Under the pieces are notes generated by a model. The model was not told the DNA's origin. It saw only the letters and a program-made list of their open reading frames with translations, and did not search any database. This document shows, one piece after another, positions 24,209 to 33,650 of a stretch of 64,000 bases of DNA. Within the stretch, counting starts at the first letter, position 1. Each line of letters starts with the position of its first letter. Both the position numbers and the translations under genes were made by a program. Source of the DNA: Opitutaceae bacterium (GTDB lineage Bacteria; Verrucomicrobiota; Verrucomicrobiia; Opitutales; Opitutaceae); assembly GCA_015075305.1 (NCBI GenBank), contig JABTUS010000004.1:124001-188000 (forward strand), written 5' to 3'.

Positions 24209-25471
24209 ATGACTGACAAGAAGCTCCCGTTCACCAAGGAAGTGCTTGAATCGATCGCCGCGAAGGTGCCGACACCGTTTCACATCTATGATGAGGACGC
24301 GATACGGGCGAACGCGCGTGTGTTCTATGAGGCGTTCAAGTGGGTGCCGGGTGGCTTCAGGAATTTTTATGCGGTCAAGGCGCTTCCGAATCCGCACATC
24401 CTTTCCCTGCTGAAGGAGGAGGGGCTGGGAGGCGATTGCTCGTCGCTGGCTGAACTCAGGCTGTGTGAGGCGGTGGGCATCACCGGCGAACAGATCGTAT
24501 TCACGTCCAACGACACGCCGGCCGACGAGTACAGGGAGGCCGCGAGGCTGGGAGCGATCATCAATCTGGATGACATTTCGCACATCGATTTTCTGGAGCG
24601 CGCGCTGGGCGGAAAGCTCCCGGAGATGCTTTGTTTCCGCTACAATCCGGGTCGCCTGAAGGAGGGCAATGTCATCATCGGCAAACCCGAGGATGCGAAA
24701 TACGGGTTCACTCGGGAGCAGTTGTTTGAGGGATACCGGATGCTGGTGAAGCGCGGGGTCAGGCGATTCGGCCTGCACACGATGGTTGCGTCGAACGAGT
24801 TGAATCCGGCCTACTTTGTCGAGACGGCGCAGATGCTGTTCGATCTCGTCGTGGAACTGAACCGCGAGCCGGGGATCCGGATTGAATTTCTCAATCTAGG
24901 CGGCGGCATCGGCATCCCGTACCGCCCCGGGCAGCGTGCGGTGGATCTCCATCTGGTGGGGACAAGAATCGAAGAGGCCTACCGGAAGACCATTGCCGCC
25001 TCGGGGCTTGATCCGATCCGCATCACGATGGAGTGCGGCCGCATGATCACGGGACCCTACGGCTATCTTGTCTCACGGGTGCTCCACAAGAAATTCACCT
25101 ACAAGAATTATCTCGGGCTGGACGCCTGCATGGCGAATCTCATGCGCCCCGGCATGTACGGAGCCTATCATCACATCACGGTTCCCGGACGGGAGAGCGC
25201 CCTGCGGAAAATGTATGATGTCACCGGCTCGCTCTGCGAGAACAACGACAAGTTCGCGATCGACCGGGAGATTCCGGATCCCGCGATCGGGGACCTGGTG
25301 GTGATCCATGACACCGGGGCGCACGGCCATGCGATGGGATTCAACTACAATGGAAAGCTCCGTTCCGCGGAGGTGCTTTGGAGAAGAAGCGGCGGTTGGA
25401 AAGTGATCCGCCGGGCCGAGACGCTGGCGGATCATTTCGCGACGCTGGATTATCCGGGATTGCGAGGCTAG
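24209..25471 (+). CDS. lysA: Diaminopimelate decarboxylase
   Basis: A 420-residue PLP enzyme of the alanine-racemase/ornithine-decarboxylase fold type, catalysing the last step of lysine synthesis. The PLP lysine is Lys57 in FYAVKALPNPHIL. The glycine loop FLNLGGGIGIPYRPGQ binds the phosphate. ITMECGRMITGPYG is the ECGR-like segment that in LysA reads EPGR. VTGSLCENNDKFAIDRE holds the active-site Cys-Glu of the second domain. The start at 24209 (MTDKKLP) was chosen over one at 24188. The ECGR variant and lysA-like decarboxylases of other substrates leave some doubt, but length and order fit LysA. Confidence 0.85.
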   Translation: MTDKKLPFTKEVLESIAAKVPTPFHIYDEDAIRANARVFYEAFKWVPGGFRNFYAVKALPNPHILSLLKEEGLGGDCSSLAELRLCEAVGITGEQIVFTSNDTPADEYREAARLGAIINLDDISHIDFLERALGGKLPEMLCFRYNPGRLKEGNVIIGKPEDAKYGFTREQLFEGYRMLVKRGVRRFGLHTMVASNELNPAYFVETAQMLFDLVVELNREPGIRIEFLNLGGGIGIPYRPGQRAVDLHLVGTRIEEAYRKTIAASGLDPIRITMECGRMITGPYGYLVSRVLHKKFTYKNYLGLDACMANLMRPGMYGAYHHITVPGRESALRKMYDVTGSLCENNDKFAIDREIPDPAIGDLVVIHDTGAHGHAMGFNYNGKLRSAEVLWRRSGGWKVIRRAETLADHFATLDYPGLRG

Positions 25472-25506
25472 CTTCCTGAAAGGACTGCCTGGTGGAGCCC
25501 CTGTTT

Positions 25507-25528
25507 CGGCCGCCCTGCTGGGCGGCCG
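25507..25528. terminator. GC-rich hairpin after lysA
   Basis: CGGCCGCCC and GGGCGGCCG form a perfect 9-bp stem around TGCT, 35 bp after the lysA stop. No T-run follows, so it may terminate inefficiently or act as a 3' stabiliser. Confidence 0.45.
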
Positions 25529-25640
25529 GGTTGCAGGCATGGACCCCTCCCGTGCACCAGCGTGCCTGCCTCATCGGGGCTGGCGCCTGAGCGGCTTCAG
25601 GGAAGGAAACGGCTGCGATGGCTCTCCTACGAAGACAGCA

Positions 25641-25658
25641 TGTTTATGTGAATAAACA
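25641..25658. promoter_or_regulatory. Putative SorC-type operator, site 1 (first receptor operon)
   Basis: TGTTTATGTGAATAAACA is a palindrome with arms TGTTTAT and ATAAACA around GTGA, 47 bp before the ATG at 25706. The same arms in the form TTTAT-TCAC-ATAAA occur at 33584-33597 before the second receptor. The downstream bases are also alike (ATTTGAGTTGA here, ATTCGAATCGA there), so a whole promoter-operator unit looks conserved. Confidence 0.65.
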
Positions 25659-25705
25659 TTTGAGTTGAACTTTACCCGAAAAAATTTTGCCTCCGGTTTT
25701 TCCCC

Positions 25706-28700
25706 ATGAATATCCATCGAATTTGCGCGATCCTGCTTGTGCCTTTCCTTCCACTTGCCTCCCACGCACAGGCAACCGCGGGTGGCTCCCAGGCGCGGGA
25801 GGATGTCATCCAGCTTGAGTCGTTTACCGTGACGGGTTCCAATATCCGGCGTGTTGACGCGGAGACGGCGGTGCCGGTCACCGTCGTGGATGCGGCCGAG
25901 CTCGAATCCCGGGGTGTATCAACCATGGCGGAATTCATCGAGACGCTGGGGATTGCGGAAATTTCCGGGGTGACCGAGATCGCAGCGGGCGCCCAGTCGG
26001 CGAAGGGAGATGCTTCGTTGGTCGATCTGCGGGGGTTGGGCACGGGCAGCACGCTTGTGCTTCTGAATGGGCGGCGCCTGGCCCCGCATGCCATTTCGAT
26101 GGCTGAAAACGGGGTCCCTTCACTTGCTCCCAACATCAACGCCATTCCGCGCTCCCTGATCAGCAGGATTGAAGTGCTTCGTGATGGGGCCTCCGCAATC
26201 TACGGGGCGGATGCCGCGGCTGGTGTCATCAACAACATCGTATCCCGCACCGCGATCGGCCGCGGGGTGACGATTCGCCTTTCCGACACGCAGCATGGAG
26301 GGGCGGGAGAGGTGAACCTGAGCGCCTACGACAGCTTCAAACGTAACAATACGCACATATCCGTGTCGCTTGACCATTTCCGCCGCGATGGCCTGGCGGC
26401 GCGCGACAGAAAGTTTTCAAGAGAAGACGACATGCGTTTGAATCGCTCCCTGCCGGCTCCTTGGAACGGGCTTCCCCTTGCAGTCACGAATCCGGATGGA
26501 ACGAGCACGACGGTAAGGGACAATGATTTTGCCAACACGAATGCGATCAACCAGTGGGGACAGTGGCAGCGTGGGTTCATCCAATCCGACTACCTCACAT
26601 TCGCAGGCTCGAGACCGACCGGCAATATCGGCATCTCGACAAGCGCCAGTCCTCCTGAAGGGGTTGCAACGATGACGGCGGCAGGGGTCTTCTATCTGGT
26701 ACCCACTCCGGAGGGTGGCGTGAAGTTCAAGCAAACAGCTGCGTCCAAGAATATTGATAGCCCTGAAAATATCACTTACGCGAACGGCAACAACTGGCGC
26801 ATGTTGATTCCGAATACACAGCGCACTCAGCTCGCCGCATTCGTGGATCATGACCTGCGCAACAAGATGTCCTTGTTTGGCGACGTTCTATTTTATCATG
26901 CGCACAGCACGGGACGACGCCCCGGCGTAGATTACAAACATCCGGCAGACCCAGGCTTGTATGTGCCGGCTGCAAGTGTATATAATCCATTCGGCGTCCG
27001 GTTTTACCATCCGACCGGAGCCCCCAACAGTGATGGCAGCCCCCGCTTGGTGGGTACGCCAGCGGATGTCCTTATTCTGGGTGGTGTATCGAACGGAGCA
27101 AACACGGATCCCTACCTGGGGATGCGTCCCCGCACATTTGATGTCAACAGCTATTCCTGGCGCATGCTGGGCGGCATTCGCGGCAGAATTGGACACAATT
27201 GGGAATGGGAATCCGCGATCATGGCGGCCGGATCCTATACCAAGGAGCTTGAGCACAACATGGTTCGTGAATCACTCCTGCGCAAGGCGTTGCTGCGTAC
27301 GGATGCCACCGCGCTCAATCCGTTTCCAGTGACATTCAAGATTGCGAACAATCAGATTGTCGTCGACAAACCCTACAATAATCCCGCCTCGGTGCTGGAT
27401 CCTCTTTTCATGGATGAAGACAGGTTGGGAAGGGCTGGAGTGTTTGTTTGGGATGCCAAGGCCAACGGGCGGCTCTGGCGTCTGTTTGGAGGCGGAGAGA
27501 TCGGCCTCGCGGGTGGCGCGGAGGTCCGCTACGAGACGTATTCAGACAAGCGCAGCGCCTATGTGGGGATGAATCCCCCCGGTTCTGGAAGTCAATATCC
27601 GTTTCTGCGTGATGATGACAATGACGTCGTAAATTTGAGTCCCAACGTGCCGATTGATGCGAAGCAGTGGGTTTACGCGGCATATGCGGAGGTTGCGATG
27701 CCGTTTGTCGTTCGTGAAAACAGGGTTCCGCTGGTTCAGAGCCTCGAGCTAACCATGGCAGGGCGTTTTGAGTCATTTTCAATATTTGGAAACACTGCCA
27801 AACCAAAGGTAAGTCTGCTCTGGACGCCATTGGACTGGCTGAAAGTGCGCAGCTCATATGCGGAGTCATTTCGTGCACCAAATCTCGTACAGACAAATAC
27901 AGCCGCCTTGTCACGTCGGATTGATGCCGATGATCCTTATCGCCTTGAAGTCACGCAATCGCCGTTTGACAATACACAGCGCCGTCTGAGCTTTCGGCGC
28001 GGCAATGACGCATTGGATCCGGAAGAGGCGCGATCGTGGGTCAACGGCGTCGTGGTTGATGTTCCGAAGGTCAAGGGGCTCTCCTTCACATTCGACTATT
28101 TCAAGATCGATCAGGACAATGTGATCGAAAATATCGGAACTCAGAATGTGCTGGACCTGGATGAAATGATGCTTCTCTTGGCGACGAAGAAGATGCTGGA
28201 TGCGGGCACGCCCATCAATCAAATAGACCTCGGTTCAGGCACGGCAAGCTATCAGGGAAACGCCAAGGTGACACGCATGCCACTGACCGCGGAAGATCGC
28301 GCCGCATTTGCAGCATACAATGCAAATCCTGCGAACACGGTTAAACGGGCGCCTGTTGGGCAGTTTGTAAGTTTGGTTGATGACTACATAAATCTGAGTG
28401 GACGACGTGTGCAGGGATACGATATTGGCCTGCAGTATCGACTTCCCTCCACATCCCTGGGCAAGTTCAATTTCCGCGCGGACTCTACACACTATGTAAT
28501 ACGGACATCACAAAGTGAAACCGGAGCACCCTGGCTGAACGAACTTGGAGTGAATGGCAGGGCCCGATGGAGGGCATCTGCGAGTCTTAGCTGGAGCCGC
28601 GGACAACTGTCAGCCGGGTGGTTTACCAGCTATTTCGGCGGATTCGTTGATTCCTCCGCCGCGACTACTGCAGCTGTCTATAATACCTTGGGTCAACCAG

Positions 28701-28960
28701 GATATATCAAGCCATATGACAACAATGGCGTTCTGCAGTATCTCTACAATGTAAAGGCTTACGTTCAACATAATGCGTGGATTGGTTACAACATGAAGAA
28801 TTCTCGAAGCAAATGGCTGACCAACATGAGCGTGCGGATTGGTGTCAATAATGTGTTTGATGCATGGCCGCCCCTTGCCGATGAAACTTTCGGCTATTTC
28901 ACCGGCTCCGCCAATCCGCGAGGCCGGCAGTTCACGCTGGAACTTTCCAGAAAGTTCTGA
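25706..28960 (+). CDS. TonB-dependent receptor (glycerol-phosphate/sulfatase island, module 1)
   Basis: A 1084-residue outer-membrane receptor. A signal peptide (to about residue 22, ending SHA) is followed by LESFTVTGSNIRRVDAETAVPVTVV, a TonB-box-like stretch and plug start, then the plug with LNGRRLAPH and SRIEVLRDGASAIYGADAAAGVINNI, and a large beta-barrel ending RGRQFTLELSRKF with the terminal Phe needed for BAM insertion. It is a clear paralog of the receptor at 33651-36908 over the whole length. It probably imports a large ligand across the outer membrane. glpD and a sulfatase follow on the same strand. Third codon positions are less GC-rich than in its paralog. Confidence 0.93.
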   Translation: MNIHRICAILLVPFLPLASHAQATAGGSQAREDVIQLESFTVTGSNIRRVDAETAVPVTVVDAAELESRGVSTMAEFIETLGIAEISGVTEIAAGAQSAKGDASLVDLRGLGTGSTLVLLNGRRLAPHAISMAENGVPSLAPNINAIPRSLISRIEVLRDGASAIYGADAAAGVINNIVSRTAIGRGVTIRLSDTQHGGAGEVNLSAYDSFKRNNTHISVSLDHFRRDGLAARDRKFSREDDMRLNRSLPAPWNGLPLAVTNPDGTSTTVRDNDFANTNAINQWGQWQRGFIQSDYLTFAGSRPTGNIGISTSASPPEGVATMTAAGVFYLVPTPEGGVKFKQTAASKNIDSPENITYANGNNWRMLIPNTQRTQLAAFVDHDLRNKMSLFGDVLFYHAHSTGRRPGVDYKHPADPGLYVPAASVYNPFGVRFYHPTGAPNSDGSPRLVGTPADVLILGGVSNGANTDPYLGMRPRTFDVNSYSWRMLGGIRGRIGHNWEWESAIMAAGSYTKELEHNMVRESLLRKALLRTDATALNPFPVTFKIANNQIVVDKPYNNPASVLDPLFMDEDRLGRAGVFVWDAKANGRLWRLFGGGEIGLAGGAEVRYETYSDKRSAYVGMNPPGSGSQYPFLRDDDNDVVNLSPNVPIDAKQWVYAAYAEVAMPFVVRENRVPLVQSLELTMAGRFESFSIFGNTAKPKVSLLWTPLDWLKVRSSYAESFRAPNLVQTNTAALSRRIDADDPYRLEVTQSPFDNTQRRLSFRRGNDALDPEEARSWVNGVVVDVPKVKGLSFTFDYFKIDQDNVIENIGTQNVLDLDEMMLLLATKKMLDAGTPINQIDLGSGTASYQGNAKVTRMPLTAEDRAAFAAYNANPANTVKRAPVGQFVSLVDDYINLSGRRVQGYDIGLQYRLPSTSLGKFNFRADSTHYVIRTSQSETGAPWLNELGVNGRARWRASASLSWSRGQLSAGWFTSYFGGFVDSSAATTAAVYNTLGQPGYIKPYDNNGVLQYLYNVKAYVQHNAWIGYNMKNSRSKWLTNMSVRIGVNNVFDAWPPLADETFGYFTGSANPRGRQFTLELSRKF

Positions 28961-29057
28961 CGCAGGGCGATTTTGTCGCGAGGAAAGCAATCAGCTGATC
29001 TGAATTGACTGTCTTGCAAGTCCTCCGGCGACCTGGGCCCGTCAGCAGGGTTTTATA

Positions 29058-30641
29058 ATGACTCGAGAAAATGCGATTGAGCGGCTCCGCGACTCTTCTG
29101 AGGAGTTTGATTTTCTGATAATTGGCGGAGGGGCGACAGGCTTGGGCGCCGCTGTTGACGCGTCGAGCCGGGGATACCGGGTTGCGTTGATTGAGCAGGC
29201 GGACTTTGCGTCGGGCACTTCAAGTTGCTCGACAAAGCTTGTTCACGGAGGAGTGCGATATTTGCGGCAAGGGGAACTGGGACTGGTTCGCTCGGCGCTT
29301 CGTGAGCGGGCGTTGCTCCTGAAGAACGCGCCTCATTTGGCATGGAAGGTGCCATTTGTAATTCCGAACTATGCCTGGTGGGAGGGGCCGTATTACCGCC
29401 TTGGTCTTGGGGTGTATGATCGTCTTGCCGGAGGCCTGTCAATCGGCCGCTCTCGATGGCTGTCGCGGGCGGAGACCGTGGAACATCTCCCCACGATCGA
29501 GACTGGCGGGTTGAGCAGTGGAGTACTCTACTATGACGGTCAGTTTGATGATGCCCGACTTGCTGTCACACTTGCGAGAACCGCCGTTGGAGAGGGTGCG
29601 GCTCTCGCCAACTATTGCCGGTGCGTCGGACTTCTGAAAGAGCAGGGATGCATTCGGGGAGCACGGGTTCGAGATGAGGAAAGTGGCCACGAGTTCGAGG
29701 TGCGCGCAAAGGTTCTCTTGAATGCAACCGGCGTGTTTGTTGATGTCCTGCGACGATTTGACGAGCCGGCATCCAAGTCCTTGGTGGCGGCGAGCCAGGG
29801 AATACACATCGTTCTCCCGCGCCGGTTTCTTCCGGGGAACTCAGGAATGATGATACCCAGAACCGATGATGGGCGGGTTCTTTTTGCGATTCCATGGAGG
29901 GATCGTGTGGTTGTTGGAACAACGGATACCGGGGGAGTGGAGCCATCGATGACGCCGGTACCCTTGGATCACGAGATTGAGTTTGTACTAGCGCACGCGC
30001 GAAAGTACCTGACGCATGATCCCAGTGAGTCCGACGTATTGAGCCTATTTGCCGGGCTGCGACCACTCGTGGCGGATCAAGGTGAGCAAACTGCATCGCT
30101 GTCCAGGGCTCACACCATACTTGTTTCCAAGGGGAATTTGGTTACGGTAACCGGGGGCAAGTGGACCACCTATCGCAAGATGGCGCAGGAATCCATCGAC
30201 TGCCTCGAAACCGTGGGTGGGATGCAGCACCGCTTGTGCAAGACGGAGGACATGAAATTATACGGCGCTGTACAGGCGGATGCATTGGACACAGCAGGCT
30301 TGGAACCCTATGGCTCAGATGCGCACCAAGTCCGGGCGCTGGCAAGAATGATTCCCGGAGCGGATGCGAAACTCCATCCGGATCTACCCTATATTGAAGC
30401 GGAAGTGATCTGGCATGCGCGCAACGAGATGGCAAGAACCGTGGAGGATGTGCTGGCTCGTCGCACCCGTGCACTCGTCTTGGATGCGGCAGCCGCGGTC
30501 GCCGCCGCGCCTAGAGTGGCCTCGATTCTGGCGAAGGAGATGGGGAGGGATCCTGGGTGGGTCGTACGGCAGTTGAATGAGTTTGGTATTTATGCATCAA
30601 GATGGCTTATAGGGGAAAGGGCTGCCGTCCTGCAGGCTTGA
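29058..30641 (+). CDS. glpD: Aerobic glycerol-3-phosphate dehydrogenase
   Basis: A 527-residue FAD enzyme that oxidises glycerol 3-phosphate to dihydroxyacetone phosphate at the inner membrane and passes electrons to quinone. It has the FAD motif FLIIGGGATGLGAAVDASSRG (19-39), the GlpD signature SGTSSCSTKLVHGGVRYL, IPRTDDGRVLFAIPWRDRVVVGTTDT, and a C-terminal helical domain (EVIWHARNEMARTVEDVLARR). An AGCAGGG lies 7 bp before the ATG. It follows the first receptor by 97 bp and precedes a sulfatase. No glpK or glpF is nearby, so it is probably fed by imported glycerol 3-phosphate rather than glycerol. Confidence 0.95.
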   Translation: MTRENAIERLRDSSEEFDFLIIGGGATGLGAAVDASSRGYRVALIEQADFASGTSSCSTKLVHGGVRYLRQGELGLVRSALRERALLLKNAPHLAWKVPFVIPNYAWWEGPYYRLGLGVYDRLAGGLSIGRSRWLSRAETVEHLPTIETGGLSSGVLYYDGQFDDARLAVTLARTAVGEGAALANYCRCVGLLKEQGCIRGARVRDEESGHEFEVRAKVLLNATGVFVDVLRRFDEPASKSLVAASQGIHIVLPRRFLPGNSGMMIPRTDDGRVLFAIPWRDRVVVGTTDTGGVEPSMTPVPLDHEIEFVLAHARKYLTHDPSESDVLSLFAGLRPLVADQGEQTASLSRAHTILVSKGNLVTVTGGKWTTYRKMAQESIDCLETVGGMQHRLCKTEDMKLYGAVQADALDTAGLEPYGSDAHQVRALARMIPGADAKLHPDLPYIEAEVIWHARNEMARTVEDVLARRTRALVLDAAAAVAAAPRVASILAKEMGRDPGWVVRQLNEFGIYASRWLIGERAAVLQA

Positions 30642-30827
30642 TATGCTTCGGAAGCTTCTTGAGCAGTCGCGTCTGAATTCCGCCTTCTGGCAAGGAATGC
30701 TTCTCCAATTGATCCAAGTCCACGATATTTTGATCAACGATCTTACACAATCAGCAAGTAGAGTCCGCCACCATGGCCTCCTGGTGTTCCGCATGGAGGT
30801 CTTATTCACATGCATGCAAGGTATCCC

Positions 30828-32519
30828 ATGAAAACCACAATAATTGTCAGGTTGGCCAGTCTGTCACTGTTTCTGATCCTCCCATTGTCAGGCGTGCTTC
30901 ACGCGAGTGCGCCAAAACCTAATATTATTGTGATACTCGCGGATGATATGGGCTGGGGCAACATCGGATGCTTTGGGGGGCCCATTGATACACCGAATCT
31001 GGACCGCATGGCCTCATCCGGCACGCGATTCACGCAATTCTACACCTATCCTCGGTGCTGTCCGACCAGGGCCATGTTGATGACCGGGCTGCACCCGCAT
31101 GAAGTCGGGATTGGGCACATGACATTTCGCAGGCGTGGAAAGAATCCTTCGATACTAGAGGATCGGATGAAGGTTCCCGCGGCCTATCGAGGCTGGATAC
31201 GAGAGACGATTCCCACTCTCCCGGAAATGCTCCGCGCCGCCGGATACGGCACGTACATGGCGGGCAAGTGGCACGTGGGAAACAGTGATCCGGCGACCTG
31301 GCCAAGCAATCGGGGCTTTGATAAATTTTATGGATTCATCGACGGAACTTCAGAGTACTACAAGCCGGCAGACATGCGCAGGGGCGTTGAAAAAATCCAG
31401 GTAAAGGGGGATCGCTACTATACGACCGATGCGTTCACTGACGAGGCGATAGGCTTCATCCAAGGGCATTCCAAACACAAGCCCGGCAGTCCGTTTTTTC
31501 TTTATCTCGCCTACAATGCCCCGCACTTCCCAATGGAGGCCATGCCGGAGGATTTTAAGAAATACCGTGGTCGATTCAAGGAAGGCTGGGATGCGCTGCG
31601 CGTACGAACAATGGCACGGCAGAAGGAGCTTGATTTGCTGCCAGGCAACACGGTTTTGTCCGCCCGATCAGGGGACATGCATCGTCTGGGCACGCAGCCA
31701 GGTCCAGTCCCCGCTTGGGATGACCTTACAACAAAGCAGAAGGACGATATGGATGCGATCATGGCGACCTATGCCGCGATGGTTGACAGGATGGATCAGA
31801 ATATCGGTCGCCTGACCAGATTTCTCCAGGAATCAGGGCAGTTGGACAATACCATGATTGTATTTTTTTCTGACAACGGTGCGGAGGCCGAAAGCCCTCC
31901 CTTGGGCGAGTTTGAGGCGGCCAACCTTGGGAAGTATGGCAATGAAGACCATCACTACTACTATGGGAGAGCATGGGCGAATGCGTCGAACGCTCCCTTC
32001 AGGGAGTTCAAGCACTTCACGTACCAGGGAGGGGTCATGTCTCCGCTGATTGTAAGCTGGCCGCAGGGCATGCCCAATGCCATGCGTGGCGCGCTGGTGA
32101 GGGAATTCAGCTTCTTGCCGGACGTAGTTGAGACCTGTCTTGACGTTGGCGGCGCGAAGCATCCGGCAGTGATCGAGGGGAGGACGGATCGGAAGTATGA
32201 TGGTCGGAGCCTGCGACCCTTGCTGGAGAAGGGCCGGACAGGCAGCAGGGGGCCGGTATGCGTGGAGCATGAAGGCAACCGACTCGTGAGAGAGGGGCGA
32301 TGGAAGCTCGTGAGCTATTTCGAGGAGCCCTGGGAGCTTTACGACATTGATGCAGATCCGACGGAACAAGTGGACGTTGCCCGCGGACATGCGGATGTCG
32401 TGACACGTCTGAGTGCGGCGTATGATGAATGGGCCGCGCGAGTCGGAGCCCGTCCCTGGCGTGAAGCCCAAGATTATTCCGTCTATCCGCCTGACTCAAG
32501 GCACGGTGCCCGTCGATAG
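30828..32519 (+). CDS. Secreted sulfatase, formylglycine type (CCPTR)
   Basis: A 563-residue sulfatase with a signal peptide (MKTTIIVRLASLSLFLILPLSGVLHAS). Metal ligands Asp39-Asp40 lie in VILADDMGWGN. The formylglycine motif is C77-C-P79-T-R81 in YPRCCPTRAMLMTG, and the third metal site is FFSDNG. The C-terminal subdomain ends with GRWKLVSYFEEPWELYDIDADPTEQ. It hydrolyses sulfate esters, probably in the periplasm. It is paralogous to 39377-41074 along its length. The start at 30828 follows from the signal peptide. A partial operator-like match, TTATTCACAT, lies at 30802-30811. Confidence 0.92.
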   Translation: MKTTIIVRLASLSLFLILPLSGVLHASAPKPNIIVILADDMGWGNIGCFGGPIDTPNLDRMASSGTRFTQFYTYPRCCPTRAMLMTGLHPHEVGIGHMTFRRRGKNPSILEDRMKVPAAYRGWIRETIPTLPEMLRAAGYGTYMAGKWHVGNSDPATWPSNRGFDKFYGFIDGTSEYYKPADMRRGVEKIQVKGDRYYTTDAFTDEAIGFIQGHSKHKPGSPFFLYLAYNAPHFPMEAMPEDFKKYRGRFKEGWDALRVRTMARQKELDLLPGNTVLSARSGDMHRLGTQPGPVPAWDDLTTKQKDDMDAIMATYAAMVDRMDQNIGRLTRFLQESGQLDNTMIVFFSDNGAEAESPPLGEFEAANLGKYGNEDHHYYYGRAWANASNAPFREFKHFTYQGGVMSPLIVSWPQGMPNAMRGALVREFSFLPDVVETCLDVGGAKHPAVIEGRTDRKYDGRSLRPLLEKGRTGSRGPVCVEHEGNRLVREGRWKLVSYFEEPWELYDIDADPTEQVDVARGHADVVTRLSAAYDEWAARVGARPWREAQDYSVYPPDSRHGARR

Positions 32520-32556
32520 GCTCGGCGGGGCCGATGCAGCGCAGCCCGGTTTCGGC

Positions 32557-33510
32557 TCAGGCCAGCCCGAGCAAAGCCTCTGCGGCAGTCTCGTTGACAA
32601 GCAGTGCGTTCAGCAAGCCACCTCGAAGCGCGGCCGCGATTGCGGCTGCGCGTTCGGGCTCGGCACCCACGCCGACAACACACCGGATCCTGTGCAATTC
32701 CTGAAGTTCCACGCTGATGATGCGGTTCCGAAGTGGCGACTGGCATTCGCGACCCTTCGCATCGAAGAACCGGCCACAGATCTCTCCCACGGCGCCGGCG
32801 TCCCGTAGCCGGGCAAAGGCATCTTCCTGCAGCACGCGGCGCTCGAGGTAGGTGGAGTTTTCAATCGGACCGACTCCGACGATCGCTGCGTCCGCGCGAT
32901 GGAGGCGCTGCCAGACGGCCTTGATTTGATCCGATGCCAGGAATGAGTCGCGCGTGCGTTTGTCGGGCACCAGTGCGGGCGTGTTCAAACGAAGGAACTC
33001 GCCCCCCCAGAGGCTCACGATGAATCGCCCGAGTTCAATGGCGTCGTCCGGTGAGATGTTCGCATCGATGCTCCCCATGGCCTGAACCCATGTCAGGCGC
33101 TTCAGATCGCCCCTTCGAAAACGCCGCACGACGCTGGCCACGCTGCGTCCTCCCCCGAGCGCCACCACGCCGCCGCTGGGGAGCAGTGAGGCGACAAAGG
33201 GTGCGCCGAAATGCCCCATGTACTGGCGGGCGATCTGCCTTTCAACTCCAGCCGGGACCTTGATCACCGCGGCATCCTTAAGGGCGAACGTAGTGCGGAG
33301 CTTCTCTTCCATCCTCTCGTTGCGCGCGGCGTACTGTTCAACGGAAATGCGGACTATTCCCCGCTCGCGTGCGATTGCGAGGAGTCGGGAAATCTTGGTC
33401 TGTGACACCTGAACGAAATCGGCCACTTCAGCCTGCCCCAGATTGTCGACATGGTAGAGTGTTGCAGCCATGCGCAGCACATCATCAGAATAAATCGCCT
33501 TTTTTGGCAT
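32557..33510 (-). CDS. SorC/DeoR-type sugar-binding transcriptional regulator
   Basis: A 317-residue regulator with an N-terminal helix-turn-helix (DNLGQAEVADFVQVSQTKISRLLAIARERGIVRI, residues 22-54) and a C-terminal SorC effector-binding domain related to sugar-phosphate isomerases (LPSGGVVALGGGRSVASVVRRF; IVGVGPIENSTYLE; GRFFDAKGREC; CVVGVGAEPERAAAI). Family members sense sugar phosphates. The gene is divergent from the second receptor gene and sits between the two receptor modules. The shared palindrome at 25641 and 33584 is its likely operator. Glycerol 3-phosphate or dihydroxyacetone phosphate are reasonable effectors from context. Confidence 0.9.
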   Translation of the reverse strand: MPKKAIYSDDVLRMAATLYHVDNLGQAEVADFVQVSQTKISRLLAIARERGIVRISVEQYAARNERMEEKLRTTFALKDAAVIKVPAGVERQIARQYMGHFGAPFVASLLPSGGVVALGGGRSVASVVRRFRRGDLKRLTWVQAMGSIDANISPDDAIELGRFIVSLWGGEFLRLNTPALVPDKRTRDSFLASDQIKAVWQRLHRADAAIVGVGPIENSTYLERRVLQEDAFARLRDAGAVGEICGRFFDAKGRECQSPLRNRIISVELQELHRIRCVVGVGAEPERAAAIAAALRGGLLNALLVNETAAEALLGLA

Positions 33511-33530
33511 TGGTGGAAGGGGAGGATGAA

Positions 33531-33550
33531 GGTCAGTCGAAGTTCTGACC
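33531..33550. promoter_or_regulatory. Inverted repeat in the leader of the SorC-type gene
   Basis: GGTCAG and CTGACC flank 8 bases, 20-40 bp upstream of the regulator ATG at 33510. It is different from the TTTAT-N4-ATAAA sites and may be a leader hairpin or a second operator. Confidence 0.35.
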
Positions 33551-33583
33551 GTAGTGCGAAGCTGTCGTAAAATAGGCTGTTGG

Positions 33584-33597
33584 TTTATTCACATAAA
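33584..33597. promoter_or_regulatory. Putative SorC-type operator, site 2 (divergent promoter)
   Basis: TTTATTCACATAAA is the reverse complement of the core of site 1 (TTTATGTGAATAAA): 14 of 14 bases match. It lies 53 bp before the second receptor ATG at 33651 and 73 bp before the regulator ATG on the other strand, so it could control both. Confidence 0.7.
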
Positions 33598-33650
33598 AAT
33601 TCGAATCGACAAGACACTTTTCTCTAGTCGTCTTCGTGCCCACGTTTCCC

